Shown here piece after piece: positions 1-8,703 of a stretch of 59,350 nucleotides of DNA. Made by a program: the position numbers and the translations under genes. Numbering within the stretch: position 1 is the stretch's first letter; every line of letters starts with the position of its first letter. This stretch comes from Enemella dayhoffiae. GTDB lineage: Bacteria; Actinomycetota; Actinomycetes; Propionibacteriales; Propionibacteriaceae. The DNA is taken from contig NZ_NMVQ01000010.1 in the NCBI RefSeq assembly GCF_002250625.1, forward strand, positions 1 through 59,350, in the 5' to 3' direction. The notes beneath the pieces were generated by a model, which saw nothing but the letters and a program-made list of their open reading frames with translations, had not been told where the DNA came from and did no database searches.

Positions 1-88
1 GACAAGATGGACGATGAGGTGGAAGCCCGCGCTGAACGCCTTCGCCATCACCTTCGCAGACCGCATGCCAGCCGCCGAGGACCGCTGA
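1..88 (+). CDS. hsdM: Type I restriction-modification methyltransferase subunit HsdM, C-terminal end (partial)
   Basis: Only the last 28 codons are in the window, read in the frame starting at base 2 and ending at TGA 86-88. The translated tail contains WKPALNAFAITFADR, which resembles the C-terminal end of actinobacterial HsdM proteins. The position directly before hsdS and hsdR in the same orientation supports the call. HsdM is the SAM-dependent adenine methyltransferase subunit of the type I complex. Its catalytic motifs lie outside the window, so integrity cannot be judged. Confidence 0.55.
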   Translation, partial: TRWTMRWKPALNAFAITFADRMPAAEDR

Positions 89-139
89 CATGGAAACCGC
101 CACTTACACCGTTCGTCGGACAGTCCCACGCCGATCCCC

Positions 140-910
140 ATGCCTGCACTTGATGAGCAGCGGCGGATCGCGGACTTCCTCGACGACCGCGTCGCCCGGA
201 TCGAGCAGATCATCGCCGCCCGCCAACAGCAAGTAGAACTGGCCGAGTTGGGGCGTTTGGCTAATCTGGATGCCGTGGTCCGGGGCTCGGCCCCGACACA
301 GCGAATCTCACGTGTGGTGGCCTTGGGTGCCGTTGGCGTTGTCGTGAACCCCTCGACCTATTTCGAGGACGAGGGCGTGCCGTTCGTACATGGCTACAAC
401 GTGCGCGATGGCTATCTTGATCTCACGGAGGTCAAGCACATGAGCCAAACGTCTTCGAACGCTTTGAGCAGGTCTCAGCTAAGGGCGGGCGATGTCCTCG
501 TTGTTCGGGCTGGGTTCCCTGGTAGGGCTGCTGTCGTTCCTCCCGAATTGGCAGGTGGGAACTGCGCATCAGTGCTCCTTCTCCGCCCTGGTGACGACCT
601 GCAGCCGGAGTGGCTCGCCGCTTTCTTCAACTCTCCTCTGGGGAAGCAGGACGTCGACAGTGTCCAGTACGGAGCAGCGCAGGGCGTCATCAATCTGTCC
701 GATGTCATGAGTTTCGAGCTCCCCCTCCCTCCGCTAGATGACCAGCGGAAGGCGTTGGCCGCATACGAGCGCACAGACAACGCCTGGCGCCAAGGCCAAG
801 CGTGCGCTGAGCGACAGATTTCCGTCCTGCAGGAGTACAAGCAGTCCCTCATCACGGCTGCGGTGACGGGTGAGTTCGACGTCACCAGTGCAGCCCCGAT
901 CCCGGAGTGA
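140..910 (+). CDS. hsdS: Type I restriction specificity subunit HsdS, half-length (one target recognition domain)
   Basis: The 256-residue product starts within the conserved inter-domain region of HsdS (PALDEQRRIADFLDDRVARI) and then carries a single target recognition domain. A second conserved helical segment follows at the C-terminus (LPPLDDQRKALAAYE ... SLITAAVTGEFDV). Full HsdS proteins are usually near 400 residues with two recognition domains, so the first is missing. An ATG at 90, just after the hsdM stop, is out of frame with this ORF, which suggests an internal deletion. No Shine-Dalgarno precedes ATG 140. It could be a dead remnant or a half-subunit acting as a dimer. The hsdR ATG follows after 3 nt. 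Confidence 0.75.
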   Translation: MPALDEQRRIADFLDDRVARIEQIIAARQQQVELAELGRLANLDAVVRGSAPTQRISRVVALGAVGVVVNPSTYFEDEGVPFVHGYNVRDGYLDLTEVKHMSQTSSNALSRSQLRAGDVLVVRAGFPGRAAVVPPELAGGNCASVLLLRPGDDLQPEWLAAFFNSPLGKQDVDSVQYGAAQGVINLSDVMSFELPLPPLDDQRKALAAYERTDNAWRQGQACAERQISVLQEYKQSLITAAVTGEFDVTSAAPIPE

Positions 911-913
911 GTC

Positions 914-3900
914 ATGTCGGTCACCACTGAGCACACCTTCGAGGGCAACATCGAGGCCCACCTGCTGTCCCACGGCTGGACTAAGGTCTCCCCCGCTGGC
1001 TACGACCGGAAGCTGGGCCTGTTCCCCGACGAGGTGGTCGGGTTCGTGCAGGCGACTCAGCCGAAGGCGTGGGCGAACCTGGTCCGCCGCCATGGCGGCG
1101 AGGAGGCGGCGCGGGTGAAGTTCCTGGCACGGGTCGCGGCTGAGCTGGACCACCGGGGCACCGTCTCCGTGCTGCGCGGCACGGTGAAGGACCTGGGTGT
1201 CGATGTCCGGCTGTGCTACTTCAAGCCCGCGTCCGGGCTGAACGCCGACCAGACCAAGCGCTACGCAGCGAATCGGCTGGCGGTGGTGCGGCAGTTGCAC
1301 CATTCGGAGTCGCGGCCGATGGACTCGTTGGACATGACGCTGGTGGTCAACGGCATCCCGATGGCGACGGCTGAGTTGAAAAACACGCTCACCGGGCAGA
1401 ACGTCGAGAACGCCCGCGAGCAGTACCGCACCGACCGCAACCCGGCCGACCTGATCTTCGCCAAGCGCTCGCTGGTGCACTTCGCCGTAGATCCGCACCA
1501 CGTGTCGATGACCACAAAACTGGCCGGGCAGCAGACCCGCTTCTTGCCTTTCGACCAGGGGTCCGCTGGCGCGGGCCAGCCCGGCACCGCGGGCAACCCC
1601 GCCGCCGATGCGGACGGGTATCAGACGTCGTACCTGTGGGAGCAGGTGTGGCAGCGCGACAATTGGCTCGACATCCTGGGCAACTTCGTCCACGACAACG
1701 AGGGCACGATCCTGTTCCCCCGCTTCCACCAGTGGCACGCGGTGCGCTGCATCCTCGACGCCACCCGGCGTGACGGCGCCGGGGTGGACCGGCTGATCCA
1801 GCACTCGGCCGGGTCGGGCAAGAGCAACACCATCGCCTGGTCGGCCCACCAGCTGTCCCGGCTGCACGACGACGCGGACGCGCCGATCTTCGACAAGGTC
1901 GTGGTGATCACCGACCGCAAGGTGCTTGACCAGCAGCTGCAGGCCACCGTGGCCGGCTTCGACCACACCCCGGGCACCATCGTGCGGGTCGACAAGAACT
2001 CCGCCCAGCTCAAGGAAGCGCTGGAGGGCAACGCCGCCCGCATCATCATCACCACGCTGCAGAAGTTCCCCGTCGTGGTGAAGGCCGCCGCCGAGGAAGC
2101 CGAACGCGGTGAGGGCAAGGACGTCGCCGGCCGGCACTTCGCCGTCATCGTCGACGAGGCCCACTCCTCCACGTCCGGTGAGGGTGTCAAGGAACTCAAG
2201 AAGGTGCTCGGCGGCCCCGAAGCCCTGCTCGCCGCCGCCGAGCAAGCGGAGAACGCCGCCGAGGAAGCCGCCGACGCGGCCGACGTGATCATCGAGTCCG
2301 CGGCCTACCGGGGCAAGCAGAAGAACCTGTCCTTCTTCGCGTTCACCGCCACCCCCAAGCCCAAGACGCTGGAGCTGTTCGGCGAGAAGGGCGACGACGA
2401 TCAGTACCACCCCTTCCACGTGTACTCGATGCGGCAGGCCATCGCCGAGGGCTTCATCCTCGACGTGCTGCGCAACTACACCACCTACGACGTCTACTAC
2501 CGCCTCGCCAACGTCGAGGGTGCGATGGACCCGGACGTGGAGGCCCGCAAGGGCAAGGCCGCCCTGGCCCGGTTCGCGTCGCTGCACCCCTACGAGCTGG
2601 ACGCGAAGGCCGAGGTGATCGTGGAGCACTTCCGGCAGAAGACCGCCGCCAGGATCAACGGTCATGCCAAGGCGATGGTCGTCACCCGGTCGCGGCTGCA
2701 TGCGGTGAAGACCCATGAGGCGATCACCCGGTACATCGAGCGGAAGGGCTACGACAAGGGCGCCCATCCGATCCAGGCGCTGGTGGCGTTCAGTGGGTCG
2801 GTGCCCGACCCGGACCTGCCCGAGAAGGAATGGACCGAGGCCGAAATCAACGGCTTCCCCGAGGGCCAGCTGCCCAAGAAGTTCCACGGCGACGACTACC
2901 AGGTGCTCGTGGTTGCGGAGAAGTACCAGACCGGCTTCGACGAGCCGCTGCTGCACACCATGTACGTCGACAAGAAGCTCTCCGGTGTGAAGGCCGTCCA
3001 GACCTTGAGCCGGTTGAACCGGACAACGCCGGGCAAGGAGGACACCTTCGTGCTCGACTTCGCCAACACCGCCGAGGAGATAGAGCAGGCCTTCCAACAG
3101 TTCTACGAGGTGTCGCTGGCCACCCCCACCGATCCCAACGTGCTCTACAACCTGTCCACCGACCTACGGGCCGCGCAGGTACTGTCCGAACCCGAAATGG
3201 ACGCCTCCGTCGCTGCGCTCCTCAGCGACGACCCCGCCCAGCAGACGGCGGTGTACGCCAACCTCGACCCGACCGTCGGACGGTGGATCAACCTCGACGA
3301 GGAGGCCCAGGAGACTTTCCGCGCCACCCTGAACCACTTCTGCCGCGCCTACGGGTTCCTCGCCCAGGTGATGCCCTTCATCGACCCGCAGCTGGAGAAG
3401 CTGTACCTGTACGGCAAGCTGCTGCTCACCCAGCTCCCCACCAGTAGTGACGACCAGCCGTTGCCGCAGATCAGCAAGCAGGTGCAGCTCACCCACCTGC
3501 GGCTCTCCGTGAGCGGCGAGACCGACATCCAGCTGCAGGCCGACGAACAGACTCCCGGCACGGCGTTGCCCGGCGGCGGCCTCGGACCCATGGACGAGCC
3601 TCAGATGGACAAGCTGTCGGCGCTCATCACTCTGGTCAACGAGAAGTTCGGTGCCGAGCTCACCGACGCCGACAAGCTCACCTTCGAGCAGGCACGTATG
3701 GATCTGATGCGGCACGACGACATGCGCATCGTGGCCGAGAACAACGACCGCGCGCAGTACAACATCGTCCTCGAGGACCGCGCCGACGACATCATCCTCG
3801 AACGAGGCCAGCGCAACGGCCAGCTCTTCGACGCGTACTTCGCCAACCCGGAGATCCGCCGCGTCTTCATCGATTACCTCGCCAGCACCTACGACGAGTT

Positions 3901-3919
3901 CAGGTCAGGCGCCCGATGA
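914..3919 (+). CDS. hsdR: Type I restriction enzyme R subunit HsdR
   Basis: This 1001-residue protein has the expected HsdR order. A PD-(D/E)xK-type nuclease segment comes first (E154-x-K156 in AELKNTLTGQ). A superfamily 2 helicase motor follows with Walker A HSAGSGKS (K303), a DEAH box at residues 414-417 and an SFFAFTATP motif III-like segment. The C-terminal part is helical and would contact the methylase. HsdR is the ATP-driven translocase and nuclease of the HsdRMS complex. It follows hsdS by 3 nt and its TGA overlaps the ATG of the next broken gene (ATGA). The length and motifs look intact, but restriction also needs a working HsdS, and here HsdS is half-length. Confidence 0.93.
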   Translation: MSVTTEHTFEGNIEAHLLSHGWTKVSPAGYDRKLGLFPDEVVGFVQATQPKAWANLVRRHGGEEAARVKFLARVAAELDHRGTVSVLRGTVKDLGVDVRLCYFKPASGLNADQTKRYAANRLAVVRQLHHSESRPMDSLDMTLVVNGIPMATAELKNTLTGQNVENAREQYRTDRNPADLIFAKRSLVHFAVDPHHVSMTTKLAGQQTRFLPFDQGSAGAGQPGTAGNPAADADGYQTSYLWEQVWQRDNWLDILGNFVHDNEGTILFPRFHQWHAVRCILDATRRDGAGVDRLIQHSAGSGKSNTIAWSAHQLSRLHDDADAPIFDKVVVITDRKVLDQQLQATVAGFDHTPGTIVRVDKNSAQLKEALEGNAARIIITTLQKFPVVVKAAAEEAERGEGKDVAGRHFAVIVDEAHSSTSGEGVKELKKVLGGPEALLAAAEQAENAAEEAADAADVIIESAAYRGKQKNLSFFAFTATPKPKTLELFGEKGDDDQYHPFHVYSMRQAIAEGFILDVLRNYTTYDVYYRLANVEGAMDPDVEARKGKAALARFASLHPYELDAKAEVIVEHFRQKTAARINGHAKAMVVTRSRLHAVKTHEAITRYIERKGYDKGAHPIQALVAFSGSVPDPDLPEKEWTEAEINGFPEGQLPKKFHGDDYQVLVVAEKYQTGFDEPLLHTMYVDKKLSGVKAVQTLSRLNRTTPGKEDTFVLDFANTAEEIEQAFQQFYEVSLATPTDPNVLYNLSTDLRAAQVLSEPEMDASVAALLSDDPAQQTAVYANLDPTVGRWINLDEEAQETFRATLNHFCRAYGFLAQVMPFIDPQLEKLYLYGKLLLTQLPTSSDDQPLPQISKQVQLTHLRLSVSGETDIQLQADEQTPGTALPGGGLGPMDEPQMDKLSALITLVNEKFGAELTDADKLTFEQARMDLMRHDDMRIVAENNDRAQYNIVLEDRADDIILERGQRNGQLFDAYFANPEIRRVFIDYLASTYDEFRSGAR

Positions 3920-4608
3920 ACGCCGGCTGGATACCAGCCGTCCCCACGGACCTCGCACCCCGGCTGTTGTTGACCACGCCCACAACGGGCATTCGAGTGG
4001 GGACGCGAGCGATGGTGCCTCCTGGACCCCTTCGATGGAGTCGCCGATCTGCTCGATCGTCTGCCAGAGGAGGTTGATCGAGAGTCGACAAGGCGTGTGG
4101 TGCTCGATGAGTTTGAGGCCGGACGCATCGTCCCCGCCTTCGTGGCGGCAATGGTCTGGGGCTATGGCACCACCGGCTATGGACCGCGACGAACCACCTG
4201 GGTTCTAACAGGGACCAAGTCCGAGGGGCCAGCCTCAACCCTCACGTGTCCGAGCACCTGGCCGCCGGCGCCAAGATCGCCCGCATGGCCGGCGCGGAGG
4301 CGGGCTACCGATACCTCAACAATGAGGGCTACTCGAAGTACCTGCGCGCGGCATTCTTCACCAAGTGGCTGTACTTCACCACCGCTGTCCAGGGCCTCGA
4401 CGACACGGCCGCAGCACCGATCCGCGACATGCAGGTGCGGAACTGGATCGCGACCCACGCAGATGTGCGGCTGGAACTGGGGAGCACCGCCTTGTACGGC
4501 CGGTACCTCGTGCTGCTCGATGCTTGGGGTCACCCCGAGGACGCAGCGTGGTCGCTGAGCCGCTCCCAGGTTGAGCGCGAGATTTTTGGCCTCGCCACTG
4601 GCCGATGA
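3916..4608 (+). pseudogene. Frameshifted gene resembling the OGG-fold (8-oxoguanine glycosylase-like) protein family
   Basis: Coding-like sequence continues across two frames. It starts with an ATG overlapping the hsdR stop (MNAGWIPAVPTDLAPRL in frame 1). It shifts to frame 2 near 3990-4000 (DPFDGVADLLDRLPEEVDR ... FVAAMVWGYGTTGYGP). It returns to frame 1 near 4210-4230 (HVSEHLAAGAKIARMAG ... LRAAFFTKWLYF) and stops at 4608. The AMVWGYG and AFFTKWLYF segments resemble an actinobacterial family annotated as OGG-fold DNA glycosylase-like. That family name is from memory and would need an HMM search. The ATGA overlap suggests it once formed part of the hsd operon. The last 120 codons could still be read from ATG 4246. 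Confidence 0.5.
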
Positions 4609-5223
4609 TACCTGACCCGCTCCGTTGCGCGGTCAACTCTCGACGTCATCCAAGGGCAACAGGAACAGCCACCACATTGAGCGCCCGAGACTCAACTTCC
4701 GGATTGAGCGATCTTCGCTCAACCTTTAGATCCAGCACTGTCGCTTTGGGGTACACCCAAGTGCAACAGTCCCAATGTACCGGGAACTCGTGGCGTGGTC
4801 CCTGGCGCATCCCCGGACCGACTCACCATGGCGACTCCCAGGAGCCCCAGTCAGGACCCCCAAGGACGAGGGACGCAACCAAGCGACGGACTAGTTGGTC
4901 TGGCCCAGCCGTGAGCTGCGCAACACCGGCCTGACCAACTGGCGGCAGACCCAGGACGCCCGCCGGAAACGCGCCGAGTCCAAGCGGATCCATGCGCGCG
5001 TTACGAGACCCAACCGTCAACTTGAGCTCGTCCGGAAATAACATGATCCGTGTCACACATCTGTGCAGCCGACGTGTCGGGTCCTTGTCAAATCCCTAGT
5101 CAGAGTTCCAGCTCGGTCACATGTTCAGTGGCACCGGACAGCACCCCTCGGCCACCGTCCGGTGGCCAAGAGCCGCGTTCATTTTCGCGTAGGGTGATGC
5201 GACGGCCGATCATCAGCGCGGCC
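4609..5223. other. Intergenic debris without a recognisable gene
   Basis: About 600 bases between the broken hsd-linked gene and a dehydrogenase fragment. Short open frames exist but none shows a recognisable domain. The longest coding-like stretch is a start-less 47-codon frame ending near 5042 that reads NTGLTNWRQTQDARRKR, which I could not assign. Base composition is lower in GC than in the flanking marP gene, consistent with decayed acquired DNA. Confidence 0.4.
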
Positions 5224-5460
5224 TCAGTTCGAAGACTCGGCCGCGCTGACACGACGCGTGAGCGCGTGGAGGACGCCGATCATGTCCTCGGCGCCGTGCC
5301 CGAAATCCATGGTTTCGGTGAGCAGCTGCAGGCACTCGTCCAGCAGCGGCAGCCGAATGCTGTTGGCGCGTGCAGTGTCGGTGATCAATCGGGCGTTCAT
5401 GGGCACGTCCGGAATCGCCGCCTGTGCTGCAAAATGATTGCTGGCCACGGGCTCCCCCAT
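5224..5460 (-). pseudogene. C-terminal fragment of a 3-hydroxyisobutyrate/6-phosphogluconate dehydrogenase-like protein
   Basis: The 78-codon leftward frame resembles only the last part of the helical C-terminal domain of beta-hydroxyacid dehydrogenases. It shows an N-A-R-L-I-x-D-x-A pattern followed by SIRLPLLDECLQLLTETMDFGHGAEDM, comparable to the family's D-x-A-x-x-x-x-x-P-L ... G-x-G-x-x-D ending. The Rossmann NAD-binding domain and the catalytic lysine helix are absent. No matching N-terminal part is visible upstream on the minus strand (5461-5500), where marP begins in the opposite direction. It is best read as a deletion remnant; the family assignment is moderate. Confidence 0.45.
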
Positions 5461-5498
5461 GCGGACCCAGGCTTGTCCCGGTCCACCATGATTGACCT

Positions 5499-6707
5499 GT
5501 GACCGCCGCCCAGCTCGTTGACCTCACCCTGCTGGCGTTGCTGGTGATCCAGGTCGCCATCGGGTGGGCGCGCGGCCTGGTCACCTCCATCTTCGGGGTC
5601 GTCGGCTACGTCGGCGGAGCCGTGCTCGCGCTGTGGGGGCTGTCCAGCATCCTCGCGCTGACCCCGATCGCGCCAGACTCCACGCTGCGAACGATCATCA
5701 TGCTGGTCGGCGTACTCGGCATCGCCTCGGCCCTGCACGGGCTGATGGCCCAGCTCGGCTCACGGCTGATGGCTCCGCGGCGCGACACCGGCGGCGGACG
5801 CCTCGACTCCCTGGCGGGGGCGGTGGTCAACGCGCTGGTCACCCTGGTCGCCGTCGGCCTGATCGGCATGGCGCTGCTTCCCGTGGTGCCAGGTGCCTGG
5901 CGGCGTACGCTCCAGGAGTCTCGCGTGGTCTCGACCACGGCCGAGCTGATGCCGCCCCAGGTGATCACCGCCACCGCCCGCCTCACGGTCGCGCTCTATG
6001 ATGCCGGCTTCCCGCCGGTGTTCGGCAACCCGCTGGACGAGCCACGGATGCAGGCCGAGGCACCGGAACGGGAGGCGCTCAACTCCGCCGGCGTACAGCG
6101 GGCCCGCACGAGCGTGGTGAAGATCCTGTCCGACGCCCCCGGCTGCAACCGGATGTCGGAGGGGTCGGGCTGGGTGGCCGCGCCGCACCGGGTGATCACC
6201 AACGCCCACGTCGTGGCCGGCGCGCGCACGGTCACCCTGCGCGTGGGCGGGACCGGGCGGAGCCTCAACGCCCAGGTGGTGTGGTTCGACCCGCGCCGTG
6301 ATGTCGCCGTGCTGCACGTGCCCGACCTGCGCGCCCCTGCACTCCCCGTCGTCGACGGTCTCCCCGCCGGCGCCTCGGCGGTGGTCGCCGGCTTCCCGCT
6401 GAACGGACCCTATGACCTCGAGCCCGCCCGGATCCGCGGCACCGTCCAGGCGCAGGGTCGCGACATCTACGGCGAGCAGCCGGCCACGCGCGAGATCTAT
6501 TCGATCTATTCCGACGTCAACCCCGGCAACTCCGGCGGTCCCCTGCTCACCACCGACGGCCAGGTCGCCGGCACCGTGTTCGCCCGCTCCACGGTGGCGG
6601 CCGAGACCGGGTTCGTGCTGACGAACCAGACCACCGCGGAAGCGCTTCGGATCGCCCGCAGTCCCGCGGCCGCCCCGGTCGCCACCGGGGCCTGCACCAC
6701 CGGCTGA
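5499..6707 (+). CDS. marP: MarP-type membrane-anchored serine protease (CvpA domain plus trypsin-like domain)
   Basis: The 402-residue protein begins at GTG 5499 with about four transmembrane helices of the CvpA type (residues 1-130). A chymotrypsin-fold protease domain follows. The catalytic triad is visible as H237 (ITNAHVV), D268 (RRDVAVLHV) and S345 (NPGNSGGP). C216 and C399 sit where the stabilising disulfide of Mycobacterium tuberculosis MarP lies. MarP is a periplasmic protease needed for acid and oxidative stress resistance in mycobacteria; the same role here is inference. The gene stands alone, with remnant DNA on its left and a long spacer on its right. Confidence 0.9.
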   Translation: MTAAQLVDLTLLALLVIQVAIGWARGLVTSIFGVVGYVGGAVLALWGLSSILALTPIAPDSTLRTIIMLVGVLGIASALHGLMAQLGSRLMAPRRDTGGGRLDSLAGAVVNALVTLVAVGLIGMALLPVVPGAWRRTLQESRVVSTTAELMPPQVITATARLTVALYDAGFPPVFGNPLDEPRMQAEAPEREALNSAGVQRARTSVVKILSDAPGCNRMSEGSGWVAAPHRVITNAHVVAGARTVTLRVGGTGRSLNAQVVWFDPRRDVAVLHVPDLRAPALPVVDGLPAGASAVVAGFPLNGPYDLEPARIRGTVQAQGRDIYGEQPATREIYSIYSDVNPGNSGGPLLTTDGQVAGTVFARSTVAAETGFVLTNQTTAEALRIARSPAAAPVATGACTTG

Positions 6708-6899
6708 CAGCTCCCCCTCGAGCTCGTCAATCCACTGTTCGGTGGTCATCGGTCCTCCCTCTACTGGAGGGTAGTCTGCGCCGCGTGTGATGTTCCTGAC
6801 ACTTCGGTCAGTTGACCCTGTTATGACTACGCTGCGTAGTAGCTGAGTGTTGCATTACCTGTGTCGATCACGACAGCCCGATGAACAGAAGGAACTCCC
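6708..6899 (+). promoter_or_regulatory. Intergenic region probably holding the promoter of the next membrane-protein gene
   Basis: The 190-base gap has a lower-GC patch at about 6775-6870, with TTGACC at 6811-6816 as a possible -35 and TA-rich elements downstream (TTATGACTAC, GTAGTAG). The spacing to any -10 is not ideal, so the exact promoter is uncertain. A good Shine-Dalgarno (AGAAGGAA) lies just upstream of ATG 6900. On the minus strand an ATG at 6749 follows a GGGAGG sequence, but it runs straight into antisense marP sequence. Confidence 0.35.
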
Positions 6900-7457
6900 A
6901 TGCGACGCAGCGCACTCGACAAGCTCATTTCCTACGGTGGCCTGGCCCTGGCCGCGATTCTGGTGATCGCTGGCGGGTTGCTCACCTGGGCCAGCACGTT
7001 CGTGAACCAGCAGGTCCACGACCAGCTCGCCTCCCAGCGCATCACGATGCCCTCTGGCGCCGCTCGACTCGCTGCCGGCCGAGGACAAGGCCATTCTGGC
7101 GCCCTATGCGGGCCAGGAGATGACCACGGGCGCCCAGGCAATGCGTTCGCCGACAACTACATCCTGGTTCACATGAACAAGTCCTCCGGCGGCAAGACCT
7201 ACGAGGAGGTCTCCGGTGAATACCAGAAGCTGCCGGACAAGACCACCGAGGCCGCCAAGAAGATGGGCGACCTGCGGCAGAGCCTGTTCATGGGCAACGC
7301 GCTGCGCGGCATGCTGCTGAACGCCTACGCCTTCGGCACCATGGGCATGATCGCCGGAATCGCTGCAGTGGCAGCGTTCGTCGGCGGCGTGGTGATGCTT
7401 CTGCTGGCCCTGCTCGGCTTCCGGCACGCCGGACGCGCGGGCGACCAGACCGTCTGA
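6900..7457 (+). CDS. Small two-helix membrane protein with an apparent compensated frameshift
   Basis: The 185-residue product has an N-terminal transmembrane helix (residues 12-33), an extracytoplasmic loop and a C-terminal helix pair (about residues 140-178). It resembles an actinobacterial family often mislabelled as LigA-like. Residues of about 51-80 read as unlikely low-complexity sequence. The +1 frame over about 7051-7140 instead reads LPAEDKAILAPYAGQEMTTGAQA, which fits the family better and joins smoothly to AFADNYILVHM. So a +1 and a -1 indel appear to flank this segment, which is either a true compensated double frameshift or two sequencing errors. Function is unknown. Confidence 0.7.
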   Translation: MRRSALDKLISYGGLALAAILVIAGGLLTWASTFVNQQVHDQLASQRITMPSGAARLAAGRGQGHSGALCGPGDDHGRPGNAFADNYILVHMNKSSGGKTYEEVSGEYQKLPDKTTEAAKKMGDLRQSLFMGNALRGMLLNAYAFGTMGMIAGIAAVAAFVGGVVMLLLALLGFRHAGRAGDQTV

Positions 7458-7476
7458 GCGTCACCCCACACCACCC

Positions 7477-7515
7477 AACCGGGCTCGCGTCGGCTCCTGC
7501 CGACCGGGCCCGGTT
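7477..7515 (+). terminator. Stem-loop terminator candidate after the small membrane protein gene
   Basis: AACCGGGC (7477-7484) pairs with GCCCGGTT (7508-7515), and an inner GTCGGC/GCCGAC stem extends the hairpin. It ends in TTTCGTT, a short T stretch, 20 bases after the stop codon. Confidence 0.55.
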
Positions 7516-7563
7516 TCGTTCCCGGCCACCACGGTTGGGGATCCCGGCTATCGTCAGTCCTTG

Positions 7564-8700
7564 GTGAACGCGTTCTTCCTGATTCCGCTCCTGCTGATCG
7601 GTGGCAGCTGTTGGTTCCTGTACGCCCGGCTGGCTGGCGCAACCGGCCTGCCTCGCGGCTGGCGAGTCGCGGTGCTTGCCGGGCTGCTCGCGCTGTTCGG
7701 GCTGGTGTTCACCCAGTTCGCGGCTCCCGCTTGGCTCCCGCCGGCAGTGATGCGGCCGTTCGTCTGGCTCGGCGGGGTGTGGTTGGCCGTCTGGGGTTAT
7801 CTGACCCTGGCCCTGCTGGTCGTCGCACTCGGCTCGCTGATCGTCCGGATCGTCAACCGTGGCGGCGATTCGCGGCCGGCCCGACTCCGCTGGAACCGAC
7901 GGGCAGTCCCGGTCGCCGTGCTGGCCGTGCTCTTGCTGGTCGGCGTCGGGGTGACCCGCTCGGCCGACCCGCGGATCACCGAACTCCGGTACGCCTCCCC
8001 CGCGGTCACCCCTGGGCTCGACGGCCTCCGGATCGCACTGGTCACCGACCTGCACGTCGGACCGCTGCGCGGCGCCGAGTTCACCCGACTGGTCGTCGAA
8101 CGGGTCAACGCGGCCCGACCCGACCTGGTGATTCTCGGCGGCGATCTGGTCGACGGCGACCGGGAACGGTTCGAGGGGGTCCTGGAACCGCTGCGCGAAC
8201 TTCGGGCGCCGCTGGGGGCGTACGCCGTCACCGGTAACCACGAGTTCTACAACAGCAGCACCGAAAGCTGGCTGCAGCGCTGGCAACAGCTCGGCGTCAC
8301 CGTGCTGCGCAACGAGCACCGCATCCTCACGAACAACGGGGCACACCTGGTGGTCGCCGGGGTGAACGACTGGTCCGGTCAGGGAGCGTTCGCGCCCGAT
8401 CCGGAGGCGGCCCTGGCCGGCGTACCGCAGGATGCGTTTCTGCTGCTTGCCGCGCACCAACCGCGGCAGGCGCTGCGGACACAGGGAAAGGGCGTGGATC
8501 TGCAACTCTCCGGGCACACCCACGGCGGCCAGCTGTGGCCGGGGCGCCAGCTGGTGCCACTGCAGCAGCCGATGGTCGAGGGCCTGGCCAGGGTCGGCGA
8601 CGTGCCGGTGTTCACCAGCCGCGGCGCCGGCGGATGGGGCACACCGGTGCGGATCGGCGCCGACCCGCAGCTCCCGGTGATCACCCTCACCCGCGGCTGA
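7564..8700 (+). CDS. Membrane-anchored metallophosphoesterase (YkuE-like)
   Basis: About four N-terminal transmembrane helices (residues 1-135) precede a calcineurin-like phosphoesterase domain. All metal-binding motifs are present: VTDLHVG (D-x-H), GGDLVDGD (GD), TGNHEFY (GNHE), AAHQP and SGHTHGGQ (GHxH). The architecture matches YkuE/YaeI-like phosphodiesterases, whose proposed substrates include lipid headgroups and UDP-diacylglucosamine; the actual substrate is unknown. GTG 7564 is chosen; TTG 7561 is directly adjacent and no Shine-Dalgarno is visible, so the message may be leaderless. It converges with the mutT-like gene, 3 bases away. Confidence 0.88.
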   Translation: MNAFFLIPLLLIGGSCWFLYARLAGATGLPRGWRVAVLAGLLALFGLVFTQFAAPAWLPPAVMRPFVWLGGVWLAVWGYLTLALLVVALGSLIVRIVNRGGDSRPARLRWNRRAVPVAVLAVLLLVGVGVTRSADPRITELRYASPAVTPGLDGLRIALVTDLHVGPLRGAEFTRLVVERVNAARPDLVILGGDLVDGDRERFEGVLEPLRELRAPLGAYAVTGNHEFYNSSTESWLQRWQQLGVTVLRNEHRILTNNGAHLVVAGVNDWSGQGAFAPDPEAALAGVPQDAFLLLAAHQPRQALRTQGKGVDLQLSGHTHGGQLWPGRQLVPLQQPMVEGLARVGDVPVFTSRGAGGWGTPVRIGADPQLPVITLTRG

Positions 8701-8703
8701 TCG

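Noticed and set aside
734-3097. Long open frame antisense to hsdR
   Set aside because: It is a GC-rich shadow frame: the sense strand has clear nuclease and helicase motifs, while this frame shows only Gly/Val/Leu/Arg-rich low complexity.
4898-5042. Coding-like stretch NTGLTNWRQTQDARRKRAES
   Set aside because: Only 47 codons after an in-frame stop, no start codon and no recognised family.
5760-6749. Possible gene starting MTTEQWIDELEGEL on the minus strand after marP
   Set aside because: The start has a fair ribosome site, but the frame continues as antisense marP and shows no family; at most a dead start.
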